In this document: one piece after another, positions 46,025 through 55,960 of the stretch
How positions within the stretch are numbered: position 1 is the first letter of the stretch
Layout: each line of letters begins with the position of its first letter
From: Methylotenera sp.
GTDB taxonomy: Bacteria > Pseudomonadota > Gammaproteobacteria > Burkholderiales > Methylophilaceae
DNA: 64,000 bases
Assembly (NCBI GenBank): GCA_013141495.1
Contig: JABFQV010000005.1
Coordinates: 1-64,000, forward strand
Direction of reading: 5' to 3'
Position numbers and translations under genes: made by a program
The notes under the pieces: generated by a model
The model's database searches: none
Told to the model about the DNA's origin: nothing
The model's input: only the letters and a program-made list of their open reading frames with translations

Positions 46025-47146
46025 TTAACCCTCTTCCACAGGCTTGCGTGCATCATCTATCATAAATTCAAGCCTGGCTTCAGTGATGTCAACTTGTGTA
46101 TCGAGAATTGGATCAATACATTTATTACCAAAAATAATTTTACCTTCTAAATTAGCTAAACTGCCCACCCGCGTATAGTCTTCTACGATACAATTTTTAA
46201 TAACAGCACCACTTTCTACCACACAATTGGCACCTATCACTGCCGGCCCCACAATAGTGGCACCCGCTTCAATCTTAGTACTGCCGCCAATGTAAACAGG
46301 TGGCGTAATATGCACCTGGTCTAAATCAATATTTAAATTAATCCCCACATGCACACCTGGCCTCACTTCCTTACCTGGCATTTTAAAACCGATCACTTCA
46401 CCATTGAGTATTTTGCTGGTGACCGTCCACACATCGTGGACATTACCAATATCTAACCACTGAAACGGCAAGTCGATGCCAATAAAAGCCAACTTCTCTT
46501 GTACTAACTTTGGCAACAACTCGCCACCAATGTCATACGCGACGTCAGATGGAATGTAGTTAAAAATTTCCGGCTCAAAAATGTAAATACCCGTACTCGC
46601 CAAATTAGAAACGGCATCCTCAGGGGTGGGTTTTTCTTGAAATTGAACAATACGATCATTTTCATCTAACGCAACGATGCCATACTTAAACACCTCATCA
46701 TGCGGCACTTGCTTAAGAATAACGCTGGCAATCGCCTGCTTTTGACGATGAATCTCCAATGCCTTAGTAATATCTAAATCAATCCAGGCATCTCCACATA
46801 ACACGATAAATGTTTCATCAAAAAATCCTGAAAAATCCTGAATTTTCTTCATGCCGCCAGCAGAGCCAATGGGCAAGCTCGTCACAACCCCATCAGCTGA
46901 TATTTTCCCCTCATAAGAATAGGCGATGCTGACACCAAACTGCTCACCGTCTCTAAAGTAATTTTCAATCACGGGCGCTAAATGGCTGGTATTTACCATG
47001 ATTTCATTGACCCCATGTTTTTTAAGCAGATCTATCAGGTATTCCATGACAGGCTTTCTTATCAATGGAATCATAGGTTTAGGTATTTCGTGCGTAATCG
47101 GCTGAACCCTGGTTCCCTTGCCCGCACCTAGTATCATTGCTTTCAT
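46025..47146 (-). CDS. NDP-sugar nucleotidyltransferase with left-handed beta-helix
   Basis: 373 residues. The N-terminal nucleotidyltransferase fold begins MILGAGKGTRVQPITHEIPKPMIPL (a GxGxRxxP...KPM motif at 7-23), with CGDAWIDLD near 113. A left-handed beta-helix follows from about 265 (IGGSTKIEAGATIVGPAVIGANCVVESGAVI). It is related to mannose-1-phosphate guanylyltransferase and glucose-1-phosphate transferases, but the exact sugar cannot be decided. Probably serves polysaccharide or glycan synthesis. Confidence 0.85.
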   Translation of the reverse strand: MKAMILGAGKGTRVQPITHEIPKPMIPLIRKPVMEYLIDLLKKHGVNEIMVNTSHLAPVIENYFRDGEQFGVSIAYSYEGKISADGVVTSLPIGSAGGMKKIQDFSGFFDETFIVLCGDAWIDLDITKALEIHRQKQAIASVILKQVPHDEVFKYGIVALDENDRIVQFQEKPTPEDAVSNLASTGIYIFEPEIFNYIPSDVAYDIGGELLPKLVQEKLAFIGIDLPFQWLDIGNVHDVWTVTSKILNGEVIGFKMPGKEVRPGVHVGINLNIDLDQVHITPPVYIGGSTKIEAGATIVGPAVIGANCVVESGAVIKNCIVEDYTRVGSLANLEGKIIFGNKCIDPILDTQVDITEARLEFMIDDARKPVEEG

Positions 47147-47279
47147 ATGGATAGTTTTATTTTCATGTGATTGATAGGTAGCTTAATGCAATTTTAACTT
47201 TATAAGTCAATCCAACATCCCTGAAATAGGCTACTCTTACTTGTTCAGAGCGCTTACACCAGGACTTATGAATAATGAC

Positions 47280-47492
47280 TCACGCTAGAATATCGGCTTT
47301 TTTATGCCACAATGTAGCAGCACCAAACATAATGTAATTAAAAGCAGCAACGGCTAGGTAACAAAGTGCTACCTCTGAAATAAAATCACCTACAGGCCGA
47401 TTGTTAACGAACACATAACCCAGCCCGATAGTCAAAAACAAAGTAGCGCTTATTGTGAGTATATTTGCGAAGCGTTTTAGCCAAATTTTCAT
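47280..47492 (-). CDS. Small two-helix membrane protein
   Basis: 70 residues with two hydrophobic helices at about 12-29 and 38-60 and Arg/Lys at both ends (MKIWLKRF, WHKKADILA). No recognised family. It is divergent from the next small gene. A short AT-rich gap with no strong ribosome site leaves the call moderate. Confidence 0.5.
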   Translation of the reverse strand: MKIWLKRFANILTISATLFLTIGLGYVFVNNRPVGDFISEVALCYLAVAAFNYIMFGAATLWHKKADILA

Positions 47493-47556
47493 ATTTATCT
47501 TTGTGTGTTGATGGTTATACTAGACGAAGTAATCATTATATTGGAGAACACGAACA

Positions 47557-47784
47557 ATGAAAAAACTATACTACATTGATTTTCCACAGGAACACTTAGA
47601 AAATCAATTGCACAGCTATCGTTGCGCTTACTGCAAAGTTGAAACAACGACCATCAATGGCAACTTAGAAGGTCATCTTCCAACGTGTGAATATAGACTA
47701 AAGTTAGAGAATGCTGGATATGATGCCATCTCTAACGACGCATCAAAAACACTGGCATTGCACGACGCGGATGATTTTGACTAA
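47557..47784 (+). CDS. Small putative zinc-binding protein
   Basis: 75 residues, good ribosome site (TTGGAGAA) 12 bases before ATG. CAYCKVETTTINGNLEGHLPTC offers Cys26, Cys29, a His and Cys48 as a CCHC-like zinc site. The rest is polar and acidic. No known family recognised. First of two plus-strand genes in the small-gene cluster. Confidence 0.6.
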   Translation: MKKLYYIDFPQEHLENQLHSYRCAYCKVETTTINGNLEGHLPTCEYRLKLENAGYDAISNDASKTLALHDADDFD

Positions 47785-47864
47785 TCATTGACTCAGGCAC
47801 TTTTTAGCAATCAACTTGGTCTATATTTCATGTTTAATGGTTCTTTTAGATAGCACGTTGAAAC

Positions 47865-48239
47865 ATGGACAAGCACACAACGCCTAAAAATTCGCATCTG
47901 GACAGCATTGTAGCTGATGCGCGCCGCCACAACGCTGAACGTGATGCAAGTTATCGCGAGCAAGCACTCAAACTCTATCCGTGGGTTTGTGGCCGATGCG
48001 CGCGTAAATTCTCTGGTGTGCGCCTACGTGAACTTACCGTTCACCACAAAGACCACAATCACGACAACAACCCGCCTGATGGTAGCAACTGGGAGTTACT
48101 ATGTTTGTACTGCCATGAAAACGAGCATGCACGCATTTTGGATGAGTCGTTACGAAACAGAACAAACAGAGAGCCAACCAACGCCGCAAAACACAACCCA
48201 TTTGCAAACTTAGCTACGATGTTAAAGCAGAAAAAATAA
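47865..48239 (+). CDS. yajD: YajD-like HNH nuclease
   Basis: 124 residues matching YajD of E. coli, an HNH protein of unknown role. CGRCARKF (Cys42, Cys45), LTVHHKDHNHDNNPPDGSNWELLCLYCHENEH (His60, His61, Cys80, Cys83) give the complete HNH and zinc-ribbon residues. YajD-type genes are widely conserved in Gamma- and Betaproteobacteria, so this is more likely core than mobile. Confidence 0.85.
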   Translation: MDKHTTPKNSHLDSIVADARRHNAERDASYREQALKLYPWVCGRCARKFSGVRLRELTVHHKDHNHDNNPPDGSNWELLCLYCHENEHARILDESLRNRTNREPTNAAKHNPFANLATMLKQKK

Positions 48240-48329
48240 TAGCGCATAAAGGCATGTGTGAAAGTTCATGCGGTCTTTAACTCGTAGCCCATTTATAACG
48301 TAGCGCATAGCCTCTCGGCCGTTAAAGTG

Positions 48330-48623
48330 TTACAACACATCATACTCACGTGACTCATAAGCCTCGCGGAATCTAGCGTTTATCGCATCAATATCATCAA
48401 TCGGCTGATCATCAACTGCAGGAGTACGAGGTGCCGTTGCTTTAGCTGCGCTTTTTACTGTTGCCTCTGTATTTAATAACCACTTTTCAAACGGCGCCGA
48501 ATCGAGTCCTTCTGGGACGTACCATAGCTTTAATTCTGCATTCCATCGAGCGCCTAATGCCTTGGCCTGGTCTTTTTCATTAAATGGCACTTTAAGTTTA
48601 ATGTTACTACTATTCATAATCAC
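48330..48623 (-). CDS. DUF5710 domain protein
   Basis: 97 residues. The segment KLKVPFNEKDQAKALGARWNAELKLWYVPEG (6-36) fits the DUF5710 pattern found at the ends of primases, DNA methylases and conjugative proteins. Here it stands alone with a short acidic tail (DDQPIDDIDAINARFREAYESREYDVL). The function is unknown; an association with DNA is inferred only from the family. Confidence 0.7.
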   Translation of the reverse strand: MIMNSSNIKLKVPFNEKDQAKALGARWNAELKLWYVPEGLDSAPFEKWLLNTEATVKSAAKATAPRTPAVDDQPIDDIDAINARFREAYESREYDVL

Positions 48624-48727
48624 CCTGATATTTTGTACTAACTGTATGGTTGCGTGTTAATCATTGAGAATTAATCAGCTAAAACCACTTTAATAAGCTT
48701 ATACACCCTGAATAGTCTGGGTGATAG

Positions 48728-48994
48728 TCAATCGGCCGTAGCCTTATCCTGACCAACATCGCGCAACATAACGCCATAAAGCGCCTCTACCTTTTCTCTA
48801 GCCCACGGCGTCTTTCGTAGAAACTTCAAGCTTGAGGCAACGCTTGGGTCATTAGTGAAGCAGCGTATCGCAATACGTTCAGACAAGCCTACCCAGCCAT
48901 AATAAGCCACCAGCGCCTTAACCAAGGTCTCAAGCGTAATGCCGTGCAATGGGTTGTTAGGTTGTTTGGGAGGGGCAGGCGGCGTCATAGGCAT
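48728..48994 (-). CDS. VF530 family DNA-binding protein (DUF2132)
   Basis: 88 residues. [60 protein letters not shown] is the VF530 family pattern, a small helical fold said to bind DNA. It has a Pro-rich lead ([12 protein letters not shown]). The exact function is not known. Same strand as its small neighbours but with gaps of about 90-100 bases. Confidence 0.85.
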   Translation of the reverse strand: MPMTPPAPPKQPNNPLHGITLETLVKALVAYYGWVGLSERIAIRCFTNDPSVASSLKFLRKTPWAREKVEALYGVMLRDVGQDKATAD

Positions 48995-49084
48995 TTATCT
49001 TCCTAAGATTGAAGTGCCGTAAATTAAGCTGTAATTACAATACATTGGTTGCAGTATGGCAAACCAATGTACGCACTAAAAAAT

Positions 49085-49345
49085 TTACTGCAATGGTTTT
49101 ACAGCGGCTTTTCTACCTGGCGCAGCAGGTGGAATCGTCCCGGCAATTCGGCACAATAAGCCTTCAACAGGCTTTCCATTGATAAACTTAGTCACACTGC
49201 AACTAGAAATTTCACCACGTTCAGAAAGGCTAATTAAAGTTGAACGTACAGTAGAAATTTCCAAGTCCATGCCTGCGGCTATTTCCCAGTCAGCTTGCTG
49301 CCCGTGCTTCTTCAAATATTGTAAAACTTGGGTCGAATACATCAC
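49085..49345 (-). CDS. Small winged-helix-like protein
   Basis: 86 residues. Residues 4-55 look like a winged-helix unit: VLQYLKKHGQQADWEIAAGMDLEISTVRSTLISLSERGEIS, with the helix-turn-helix around DWEIAAGMDLEISTVRSTL. A Gly/Pro/Lys-rich tail follows. Its start overlaps the stop of the DUF2934 gene by 4 bases (ATGA), so the two are a translational pair. Possible regulator of the pair. Confidence 0.6.
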   Translation of the reverse strand: MMYSTQVLQYLKKHGQQADWEIAAGMDLEISTVRSTLISLSERGEISSCSVTKFINGKPVEGLLCRIAGTIPPAAPGRKAAVKPLQ

Positions 49346-49575
49346 GATTTTATTGCATCAATCTGAGCTTCTGCTTCAGCCCAGAATGCATGCGGGTCAC
49401 CCACGAACCCGTTATGCTCAGCAATATAGTAAGCCGCTTTCTGTATTACTTCGTAACGCTCCTGGTTACTTAAAACAGGCGTCACTTTCTTTGCGCGCGG
49501 TTTAGGCTTAGCCTTCTCAACGCCAGTATCTAAGGCCGGAGCCTTTTTTACTACAGGTTTTTTAGTTTGAGTCAT
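49342..49575 (-). CDS. DUF2934 family protein
   Basis: 77 residues. A Lys/Pro-rich N-terminus (KKPVVKKAPA...KPKPRAKK) is followed by the DUF2934 block RYEVIQKAAYYIAEHNGFVGDPHAFWAEAEAQI. The function is unknown; the basic tail suggests nucleic acid contact. First gene of a two-gene unit beside tRNA-Ile. Confidence 0.75.
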   Translation of the reverse strand: MTQTKKPVVKKAPALDTGVEKAKPKPRAKKVTPVLSNQERYEVIQKAAYYIAEHNGFVGDPHAFWAEAEAQIDAIKS

Positions 49576-49649
49576 GATGAATCCTTGTCATTATTAGTTA
49601 CTAATGGAAGCGACTTACATGAACAAAGCCATGCAAGCCGCCTCTGTAT

Positions 49650-49728
<79 letters not shown>

Positions 49729-49755
49729 AAAACTTTAACAACCATTTATTTTAGA

Positions 49756-51693
49756 TTAGTCTTGACCAGTTTCCAAGAAGCTTCTTAATCTTTCTGAACG
49801 CGTAGGATGACGTAACTTTCGCAATGCCTTCGCTTCGATTTGACGAATACGCTCGCGTGTTACGTCAAATTGTTTACCCACTTCTTCTAGCGTGTGGTCA
49901 GTATTCATTTCAATGCCAAAGCGCATACGTAGCACTTTTGCCTCACGTGGCGTCAGTGATTCTAATACTTCACTGGTTGCATCACGCAGGCTGGCATAAA
50001 CAGCTGCATCTACTGGCGCAAGCGTTGCACTATCTTCAATAAAGTCACCTAAATGTGAATCTTCGTCATCCCCAATCGGGGTTTCCATTGAAATTGGCTC
50101 TTTACTAATTTTTAAGATTTTACGAATCTTATCTTCAGGCATTTCCATTTTTTCTGCTAGCAAAGCTGGATCTGGCTCCACACCTGTTTCTTGCAGAATT
50201 TGGCGGCTGATACGATTCATTTTGTTAATCGTTTCAATCATGTGCACGGGAATACGGATTGTACGCGCTTGGTCAGCAATGCTACGTGTAATGGCCTGAC
50301 GAATCCACCATGTAGCATAGGTTGAAAACTTGAAGCCACGACGATATTCAAATTTATCAACCGCCTTCATCAAACCAATATTGCCTTCTTGGATTAGATC
50401 CAAAAATTGCAGGCCACGATTAGTGTATTTTTTAGCAATTGAAATCACCAATCGCAAGTTAGCTTCAATCATCTCGCGTTTGGCCCGACGTGCACGTGCT
50501 TCGCCTGTCGTCATCTGCTTGTTGATTTCTTTTAGCTCTTTGGTTGAAATGCCAACTTTAGTTTCTAAATCAATTAAACGTTGCTGCTGATCTAAAACTG
50601 AGTGATTATAACGAGCTAGTTTTTCAACATAAGGCTTATCTACCTTGAGTTCTTCAGCCAGCCAATTTAAATTACTTTCGTTACCCGGGAACGACTTAAT
50701 GAAATGCAAGCGCGGCATGCCTGACTTCTCTACACAGAAATCCAATACTTTACGCTCATGACCGCGCACGTCTTCTACCAACTTACGTACTTGGTCGCAC
50801 AGGCTTTCAATTTGCTTTGGAGAAAAACGGAATGCGGCAAGCTCAACTAAAATTTCAGCCAATAACGCTTGATACTCAAGATCTTGTGAGCCTTTAGCAG
50901 GTAGAATTACCGTCATTTTTTGATGCGCAGCGCGCACAACTTCAAATCGTTTAAGCAACTCTTCTTTAAGCTTAGCTAATGCCTCTGCAGAAATAGCGGC
51001 TGCTTTAGCACCATCTTCATCGCCATCCTCGTCTTCTTCAGACCCTTCATCTTCTTCATCTTCTTCTGAATCTTCGGTTATCGCATCATCTAAACCGATG
51101 TCAGAGTCAATTAAGCCATCCACTAAATCATCTACACTTAATTCATCTTTTTCTACTTTTTCAACCAACTCCAGCAAGGCGCCAATCGATGTTGGGCAAG
51201 CAGCAATGGCTTGCACCATGTGCTTTAAACCATCCTCAATACGGCGCGCAATTTCAATTTCACTTTCACGCGTTAGCAAATCAACGGTCCCCATCTCGCG
51301 CATATACATACGCACGGGGTCGGTAGTACGGCCAAAGTCAGAGTCAACGGTCGCGAGCGCTTGCTCAGCCTCTGCTACAGCATCTTCATCAGTCACAGCT
51401 GCCGGCGCGTCAGACATTAACAACGCCTCGGCATCAGGCGCTTCTTCATACACCTGAATGCCCATGTCGTTAATCATGCCGATAATGCCGTCTATCTGCT
51501 CTGACCCTTGCACATCATCAGGCAAGTGATCGTTAATTTCAGCATAAGTAAGGTAGCCGCGCTCTTTACCCAATATAATTAGGGTTTTTAGTCTAGTGCG
51601 ACGCTCCTCCGCGCTTACTTCTTGCGAGTTTGCCAACTCGAGTTCACCTGATTTTTTTTCAGCTACCTGATCGCTTTTCTTTGGTCTAGCCAT
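49756..51693 (-). CDS. rpoD: RNA polymerase primary sigma factor RpoD
   Basis: Housekeeping sigma-70, 645 residues. Region 1.1 spans about 30-85 ([13 protein letters not shown]). Region 1.2 contains [25 protein letters not shown] sequence, and the non-conserved region carries an acidic run of about 25 residues, nearly all Asp/Glu, near 208-232. Region 2 has [27 protein letters not shown] and the -10 recognition segment [15 protein letters not shown]. Region 4 has the HTH ending [19 protein letters not shown]. All essential parts are present. It follows dnaG by 85 bases. Confidence 0.98.
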   Translation of the reverse strand: MARPKKSDQVAEKKSGELELANSQEVSAEERRTRLKTLIILGKERGYLTYAEINDHLPDDVQGSEQIDGIIGMINDMGIQVYEEAPDAEALLMSDAPAAVTDEDAVAEAEQALATVDSDFGRTTDPVRMYMREMGTVDLLTRESEIEIARRIEDGLKHMVQAIAACPTSIGALLELVEKVEKDELSVDDLVDGLIDSDIGLDDAITEDSEEDEEDEGSEEDEDGDEDGAKAAAISAEALAKLKEELLKRFEVVRAAHQKMTVILPAKGSQDLEYQALLAEILVELAAFRFSPKQIESLCDQVRKLVEDVRGHERKVLDFCVEKSGMPRLHFIKSFPGNESNLNWLAEELKVDKPYVEKLARYNHSVLDQQQRLIDLETKVGISTKELKEINKQMTTGEARARRAKREMIEANLRLVISIAKKYTNRGLQFLDLIQEGNIGLMKAVDKFEYRRGFKFSTYATWWIRQAITRSIADQARTIRIPVHMIETINKMNRISRQILQETGVEPDPALLAEKMEMPEDKIRKILKISKEPISMETPIGDDEDSHLGDFIEDSATLAPVDAAVYASLRDATSEVLESLTPREAKVLRMRFGIEMNTDHTLEEVGKQFDVTRERIRQIEAKALRKLRHPTRSERLRSFLETGQD

Positions 51694-51720
51694 GACTTAC
51701 CTCTAAAATTGATGCTTCTA

Positions 51721-51742
51721 CCATGCTGTGCAGCACGCATGG
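51721..51742. repeat. Imperfect palindrome between dnaG and rpoD
   Basis: CCATGCTGTG-CAGCACGCATGG folds on itself with CCATGC pairing GCATGG and GTG pairing CAC across a bulge. In E. coli the dnaG-rpoD gap carries an RNA processing site; this hairpin in the same place is a candidate for such a site or a weak attenuator. Confidence 0.4.
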
Positions 51743-51778
51743 TGAATAATATTACCGTAACCAAACATTATAACAGAT

Positions 51779-53524
51779 TTAAGCCCTATTTTGACTGGGT
51801 TTACTGCCCACCGATCTCAGCAGGGTGATTTCATCTTCAGTCAGGCTGTTTAATGGCTTTTCACTAATACGGGCTAACAACAATGCTTGTTGCCGATGCG
51901 AGTAGGCGTCTTGCAACTGCTGCCTAGCACCCATTAACTCCTGCGTAAGATCCAAGGTTTCATCTAAAGCACTCAACTCACGCTCCAACTCGCGCAACAC
52001 CGTTGCCTGTACACGGCTTTCAAGCTCGCGCAATAAAACCACCAGTTTAGAATGAGGGTGTTGCAGGCAAATTTCAATAGCCTGCCGCAACAAAACACCT
52101 TCTTCAGCATGATCATCAATCCACAACAAATCTTCTTGGTTTGCCAACGCCGGATGCATCAGCAACATTAAACAAAAACGTTTTTGTAATGATACCGCGG
52201 TACGTGTAAGCTTTGGTCTAGCCTTTGCTGGCACTTTATTTAAATTTGGCAGCTTAAGCAGGCTTTGCATTTCATCGGTGGATAACTGTGCTAATTCTGC
52301 TACTTTTTTTCGCAAATACATGGCGCTGCGCGGCGCATTGATTTGTTGCATAATCGGCTCAGCTTCATTCAAAAAGCGCACACGGTCTTCTTGGCTTTGC
52401 AAGGTGTTATTTTCACTGAGATGTTGCAAGATATACTGCGAAAGTGGCATCGCCGCTTTAATTTCCGCCTCAAATTTTTCACGCCCAAACTCACGTATAT
52501 AAGAATCCGGATCATGTGCTTTGGGTAGAAACAAGAACGAGAGCTTTAAGCCATCCGTAAGTGCCGGCAATGCATTCATAGCTGCGCGCCAGGCGGCGGT
52601 AAGCCCTGCGCTATCGCCATCAAAACAAAATACAATTTCATCCGTTTGGCGCATAAGTTTAGTGATATGAAATGGGGTCGTGGCCGTGCCCAACGCCGCC
52701 ACTGCATATTCAATGCCATATTGCGCTAACGCTACAACATCCATATAGCCTTCAACCACCAGCACCCGCCCTGCATCACGAATAGCACGTCGCGCTAAAA
52801 ATAAACCGTACAGCTCATGACCTTTTTGAAACAACGGTGTTTCAGGTGAGTTGTAATATTTTGGCGTATCTTCGGCGTTAATCACGCGGCCACCAAAACC
52901 AATCACCTGTCCTTTTTGGTCATGAATTGGAAACATGATACGGTCACGAAAACGATCATAGCGTTTGCCTTGCTCATTCTCAACCACCAAACCCGCGATG
53001 TTTAATACCTCATTGTCATAATTCGGAAAAACACTTTGCAGGTTCTGCCAGCCCGCCGGCGCATAACCCACTTGAAACTTAGCCGCCACCTGCCCGCTCA
53101 GACCGCGACTTTTTAAATACTCAATAGCACGATCAGATTTTTTTAGCTCAGCTTTGTAATATTGCGCCGCTTGCTGCAAGGCATCTTGCAAACCAACCAC
53201 CACTTTAGGTGCAGGCTTGTCAGGGTCACGCGCTTCTTGAGGAACACTCATCCCTACCATGCGCGCAAGCTCATTGATGGATTCAACAAAGCTTAAACCT
53301 TGATACTCCATTAAAAACCCCACTGCCGTACCATGTGCGCCGCAACCAAAACAATGATAAAACTGCTTGGTGGGGCTTACGGTAAAACTGGGGGATTTTT
53401 CATTATGAAACGGACAGCAGGCAGAGTAATTAGCACCAGCTTTTTTAAGCGGCACACTTTTATCAACCACATCAACAATATCAACACGGTTGAGGAGCTC
53501 TTGAATAAAACTTTCAGGTATCAA
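51779..53524 (-). CDS. dnaG: DNA primase DnaG
   Basis: Makes RNA primers at replication forks. The N-terminal zinc-binding domain has Cys37, His40, Cys58 and Cys61 (CCPFHNEKSPSF, HCFGCG). The RNA polymerase domain includes GFGGRVI, the TOPRIM motif VVEGYMDVVALAQYGI and FCFDGDSAG. The C-terminal helicase-binding part (about 430-581) is helical. It has 581 residues, the E. coli length. It is separated from the preceding yqeY by a terminator, so it must have its own promoter in 53525-53580. Confidence 0.97.
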   Translation of the reverse strand: MIPESFIQELLNRVDIVDVVDKSVPLKKAGANYSACCPFHNEKSPSFTVSPTKQFYHCFGCGAHGTAVGFLMEYQGLSFVESINELARMVGMSVPQEARDPDKPAPKVVVGLQDALQQAAQYYKAELKKSDRAIEYLKSRGLSGQVAAKFQVGYAPAGWQNLQSVFPNYDNEVLNIAGLVVENEQGKRYDRFRDRIMFPIHDQKGQVIGFGGRVINAEDTPKYYNSPETPLFQKGHELYGLFLARRAIRDAGRVLVVEGYMDVVALAQYGIEYAVAALGTATTPFHITKLMRQTDEIVFCFDGDSAGLTAAWRAAMNALPALTDGLKLSFLFLPKAHDPDSYIREFGREKFEAEIKAAMPLSQYILQHLSENNTLQSQEDRVRFLNEAEPIMQQINAPRSAMYLRKKVAELAQLSTDEMQSLLKLPNLNKVPAKARPKLTRTAVSLQKRFCLMLLMHPALANQEDLLWIDDHAEEGVLLRQAIEICLQHPHSKLVVLLRELESRVQATVLRELERELSALDETLDLTQELMGARQQLQDAYSHRQQALLLARISEKPLNSLTEDEITLLRSVGSKPSQNRA

Positions 53525-53580
53525 AGTTAATCTGCACTTATAGGTTTATTGATAATTTTAGCTTACTTTTTGCCGCAAAC

Positions 53581-53604
53581 AAAAAAGGAGCTTATCGCTC
53601 CTTT
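53581..53604 (-). terminator. Terminator between yqeY and dnaG
   Basis: AAAGGAGC and GCTCCTTT form an 8-bp stem with a five-base loop; on the minus strand it is followed by TTTTTTG. It lies about 45 bases after the yqeY stop. Confidence 0.88.
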
Positions 53605-53648
53605 AATATCAACTGCATGTATCTACAACACTTGGTTTATAGCAAACT

Positions 53649-54092
53649 TTAAGCTAAACGCGTTTTAATCAAACCTGAAATCGTCCCCATATCCGCCTTA
53701 CCTGCAACCAGCGGCTTGATTGCCGCCATCACTTTACCCATATCTTTAATGCCTGTAGCCCCAGTATCAACGACTACTTTATCTAAAATGCTAAGCAGTT
53801 CGGCTTCAGTCAGTTGCTGTGGTAAATAAGTTTGCAACACGCTCACTTCATATTTTTCAATATCAGCCAGGTCATCTCGTTTTGCAGACTCATACGCCGC
53901 AATTGAGTCGCGACGTTGCTTCAGCATTTTTTCAATAGCAGTGATGACGTCAGCATCGGTTAACTCAATACGCTCATCTACTTCACGCTGTTTAATTGCC
54001 GCCTGCAACAAACGAATCGCACCTAAACGCGCACTATCTTTAGCGCGCATTGCCGTTTTCATGTCTTCAGTAATTTGTAACTTAAGGCTCAT
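53649..54092 (-). CDS. yqeY: GatB/YqeY domain protein
   Basis: 147 residues, all helical, matching YqeY: LKLQITEDMKTAMRAKDSARLGAIRLLQAAIKQREVDER, then LKQRRDSI and KMGTISG-like (KADMGTISGLIKTRLA) at the end. It resembles the tail domain of GatB and may act in tRNA-related metabolism; the exact role is unknown. Its place behind rpsU and ahead of dnaG is conserved in Betaproteobacteria. Confidence 0.94.
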   Translation of the reverse strand: MSLKLQITEDMKTAMRAKDSARLGAIRLLQAAIKQREVDERIELTDADVITAIEKMLKQRRDSIAAYESAKRDDLADIEKYEVSVLQTYLPQQLTEAELLSILDKVVVDTGATGIKDMGKVMAAIKPLVAGKADMGTISGLIKTRLA

Positions 54093-54114
54093 TTAACTTT
54101 GTGCGTTCTAATAA

Positions 54115-54438
54115 TTAGGCGTTAGTGTTGATGTAGGTATCGAAATTAGCTTGATAGTCAGCCACATTTTCAGTCAGCGCTAATTTGTATTGATTCACAA
54201 AGTAATCAATCGCGGCCGATTTTTCAGCCTCAAACGCTTCTTTGCTACCGCACTGCGAGGCAATAACAAATGCATTAAACCGCGCTGAAGCATAGGCAAA
54301 ACCTGCGCTTACCACACCGCGATCAACCGCTGCCGCTTGCTCATTGGCGCTGGCAATAAATGCATCCGCCACACCCCAGAACGCTTCGTCCGGCTTAGCT
54401 TCTGCATTAGCTGGCTCTGTAAGCTTTTTATCGACCAT
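54115..54438 (-). CDS. DUF3144 family protein
   Basis: 107 residues. EAFWGVADAFIASANEQ, RGVVSAGFAYASARFNAFVIAS and AAIDYFVNQYKLALTENVADYQANFD fit the DUF3144 family. It is cytoplasmic, helical and of unknown function. It lies between rpsU and yqeY with short gaps, so it is probably in the same transcript. Confidence 0.82.
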   Translation of the reverse strand: MVDKKLTEPANAEAKPDEAFWGVADAFIASANEQAAAVDRGVVSAGFAYASARFNAFVIASQCGSKEAFEAEKSAAIDYFVNQYKLALTENVADYQANFDTYINTNA

Positions 54439-54450
54439 GCTACCAGCTAA

Positions 54451-54663
54451 CTAGTATAGTTTTGCTGGAAGCGTTTGTTTCAGCAAACGACGATACTGAC
54501 GCTTAACAGCGGCAGCAGCTTTACGTTTACGTTCCCAAGTTGGCTTTTCATAAAATTCGCGAGCGCGAAGATCATTCAATAAACCTGTTTTTTCAATTAA
54601 GCGTTTAAAACGGCGAAGGGCAACGTCAAACGGCTCATTTTCTTTTACGCGTACACTAGACAT
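54451..54663 (-). CDS. rpsU: Ribosomal protein bS21
   Basis: 70-residue basic protein of the small subunit, needed for initiation on many mRNAs. [26 protein letters not shown] and [16 protein letters not shown] are the family pattern. First gene of the rpsU-DUF3144-yqeY transcript, divergent from tsaD. Confidence 0.97.
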   Translation of the reverse strand: MSSVRVKENEPFDVALRRFKRLIEKTGLLNDLRAREFYEKPTWERKRKAAAAVKRQYRRLLKQTLPAKLY

Positions 54664-54904
54664 TCATTCTCTCTTATCGGAACAATATGGTTCAAATTAT
54701 AGGGTTTAAGTTATGCTCAAGCTTCTAACAACCACCCAAGCGACAACTTAAAAGTTAGTGCGCACGGTTTAGAAACTGAGAAAAGCCGACTATTTTAATC
54801 GTATAATCGTTTTTATTCAATTACTTTTATGCATTTTTAGGTTTAATGCGTAATAATTCAACTTTTACATCTAGCGAGCTTCAGCAAATGCGTGAATTTC
54901 AATT

Positions 54905-55924
54905 ATGTTAGTCTTGGGTGTTGAATCATCCTGCGACGAAACTGGCGTTGCATTATACGATACCGAACACGGTTTGCTTGCGCACGCGCTATATTCACAG
55001 GTTGAAATGCATGCGGAATACGGTGGCGTAGTGCCAGAGCTCGCCTCACGCGATCATATTCGTCGCGTGTTGCCTCTGACCGAAACGGCGCTCAAAGAGG
55101 CCAACAAAACTTTACAAGACATTGACGCTATCGCCTACACGCAAGGACCCGGCTTATCTGGCGCACTACTGGTAGGCACCAGCTTTGCTGAATCGCTCGC
55201 CTTTAGCTTGCAAATCCCCACTATTCAGGTACATCACCTTGAAGGGCATTTACTGGCGCCGTTACTAGAAGAAAATCCGCCCGACTTTCCATTTGTGGCA
55301 CTATTGGTTTCAGGCGGACATAGTCAATTGATGCGCGTAGATGGCGTAGGTGAATACGAATTGCTTGGCGACACCTTAGATGATGCTGCTGGCGAAGCTT
55401 TTGATAAAACAGCGAAATTATTAGGCTTGGGCTATCCAGGCGGCCCTGCGTTATCTAAACTTGCGCTAAGCGGAAAGCCTCGGTTTAAGCTACCGCGCCC
55501 TTTGCTTAACAGTTGCGATTTAAACTTTAGCTTCAGCGGGCTGAAAACTTCAGTATTGACACTTACCAACCAACACCAACCTTTAGATGACGAAACCAAG
55601 GCCGACATTGCCTACGAGTTTCAAGAAGCTGTTACTGAAGTGCTCACAACAAAATGCATGAAAGCATTGCGCGAAACAGGTTTGGATAACTTAATTGTTT
55701 CTGGTGGCGTGGGTGCCAATGCGAAATTACGTGAAAAACTCAATGTCGCTACTAAACGCAAGCTATGCACCGTTAGCTATCCGCGTTTAGAGTTTTGTAC
55801 AGATAACGGCGCCATGATTGCCTTTGCGGGGGCAATGAGACTCAAGGCAACGCACGGTGGCAATAAAAATTATGGCTTTAGCGTAAAGCCAAGGTGGAAT
55901 TTAGCTGAGTTGCTAAAACCTTAA
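54905..55924 (+). CDS. tsaD: tRNA N6-adenosine threonylcarbamoyltransferase TsaD
   Basis: Transfers the threonylcarbamoyl group to A37 of ANN-decoding tRNAs, with TsaB and TsaE. Iron ligands His111 and His115 in VHHLEGH, the ATP-binding VESSCDET at 6-13, [15 protein letters not shown] and the Asp in FCTDNGAM are all present. It has 339 residues. Divergent from rpsU, the usual arrangement. Confidence 0.97.
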   Translation: MLVLGVESSCDETGVALYDTEHGLLAHALYSQVEMHAEYGGVVPELASRDHIRRVLPLTETALKEANKTLQDIDAIAYTQGPGLSGALLVGTSFAESLAFSLQIPTIQVHHLEGHLLAPLLEENPPDFPFVALLVSGGHSQLMRVDGVGEYELLGDTLDDAAGEAFDKTAKLLGLGYPGGPALSKLALSGKPRFKLPRPLLNSCDLNFSFSGLKTSVLTLTNQHQPLDDETKADIAYEFQEAVTEVLTTKCMKALRETGLDNLIVSGGVGANAKLREKLNVATKRKLCTVSYPRLEFCTDNGAMIAFAGAMRLKATHGGNKNYGFSVKPRWNLAELLKP

Positions 55925-55960
55925 TTTACCCAAACACAGATAAATTTCATCTGTAGCTAT

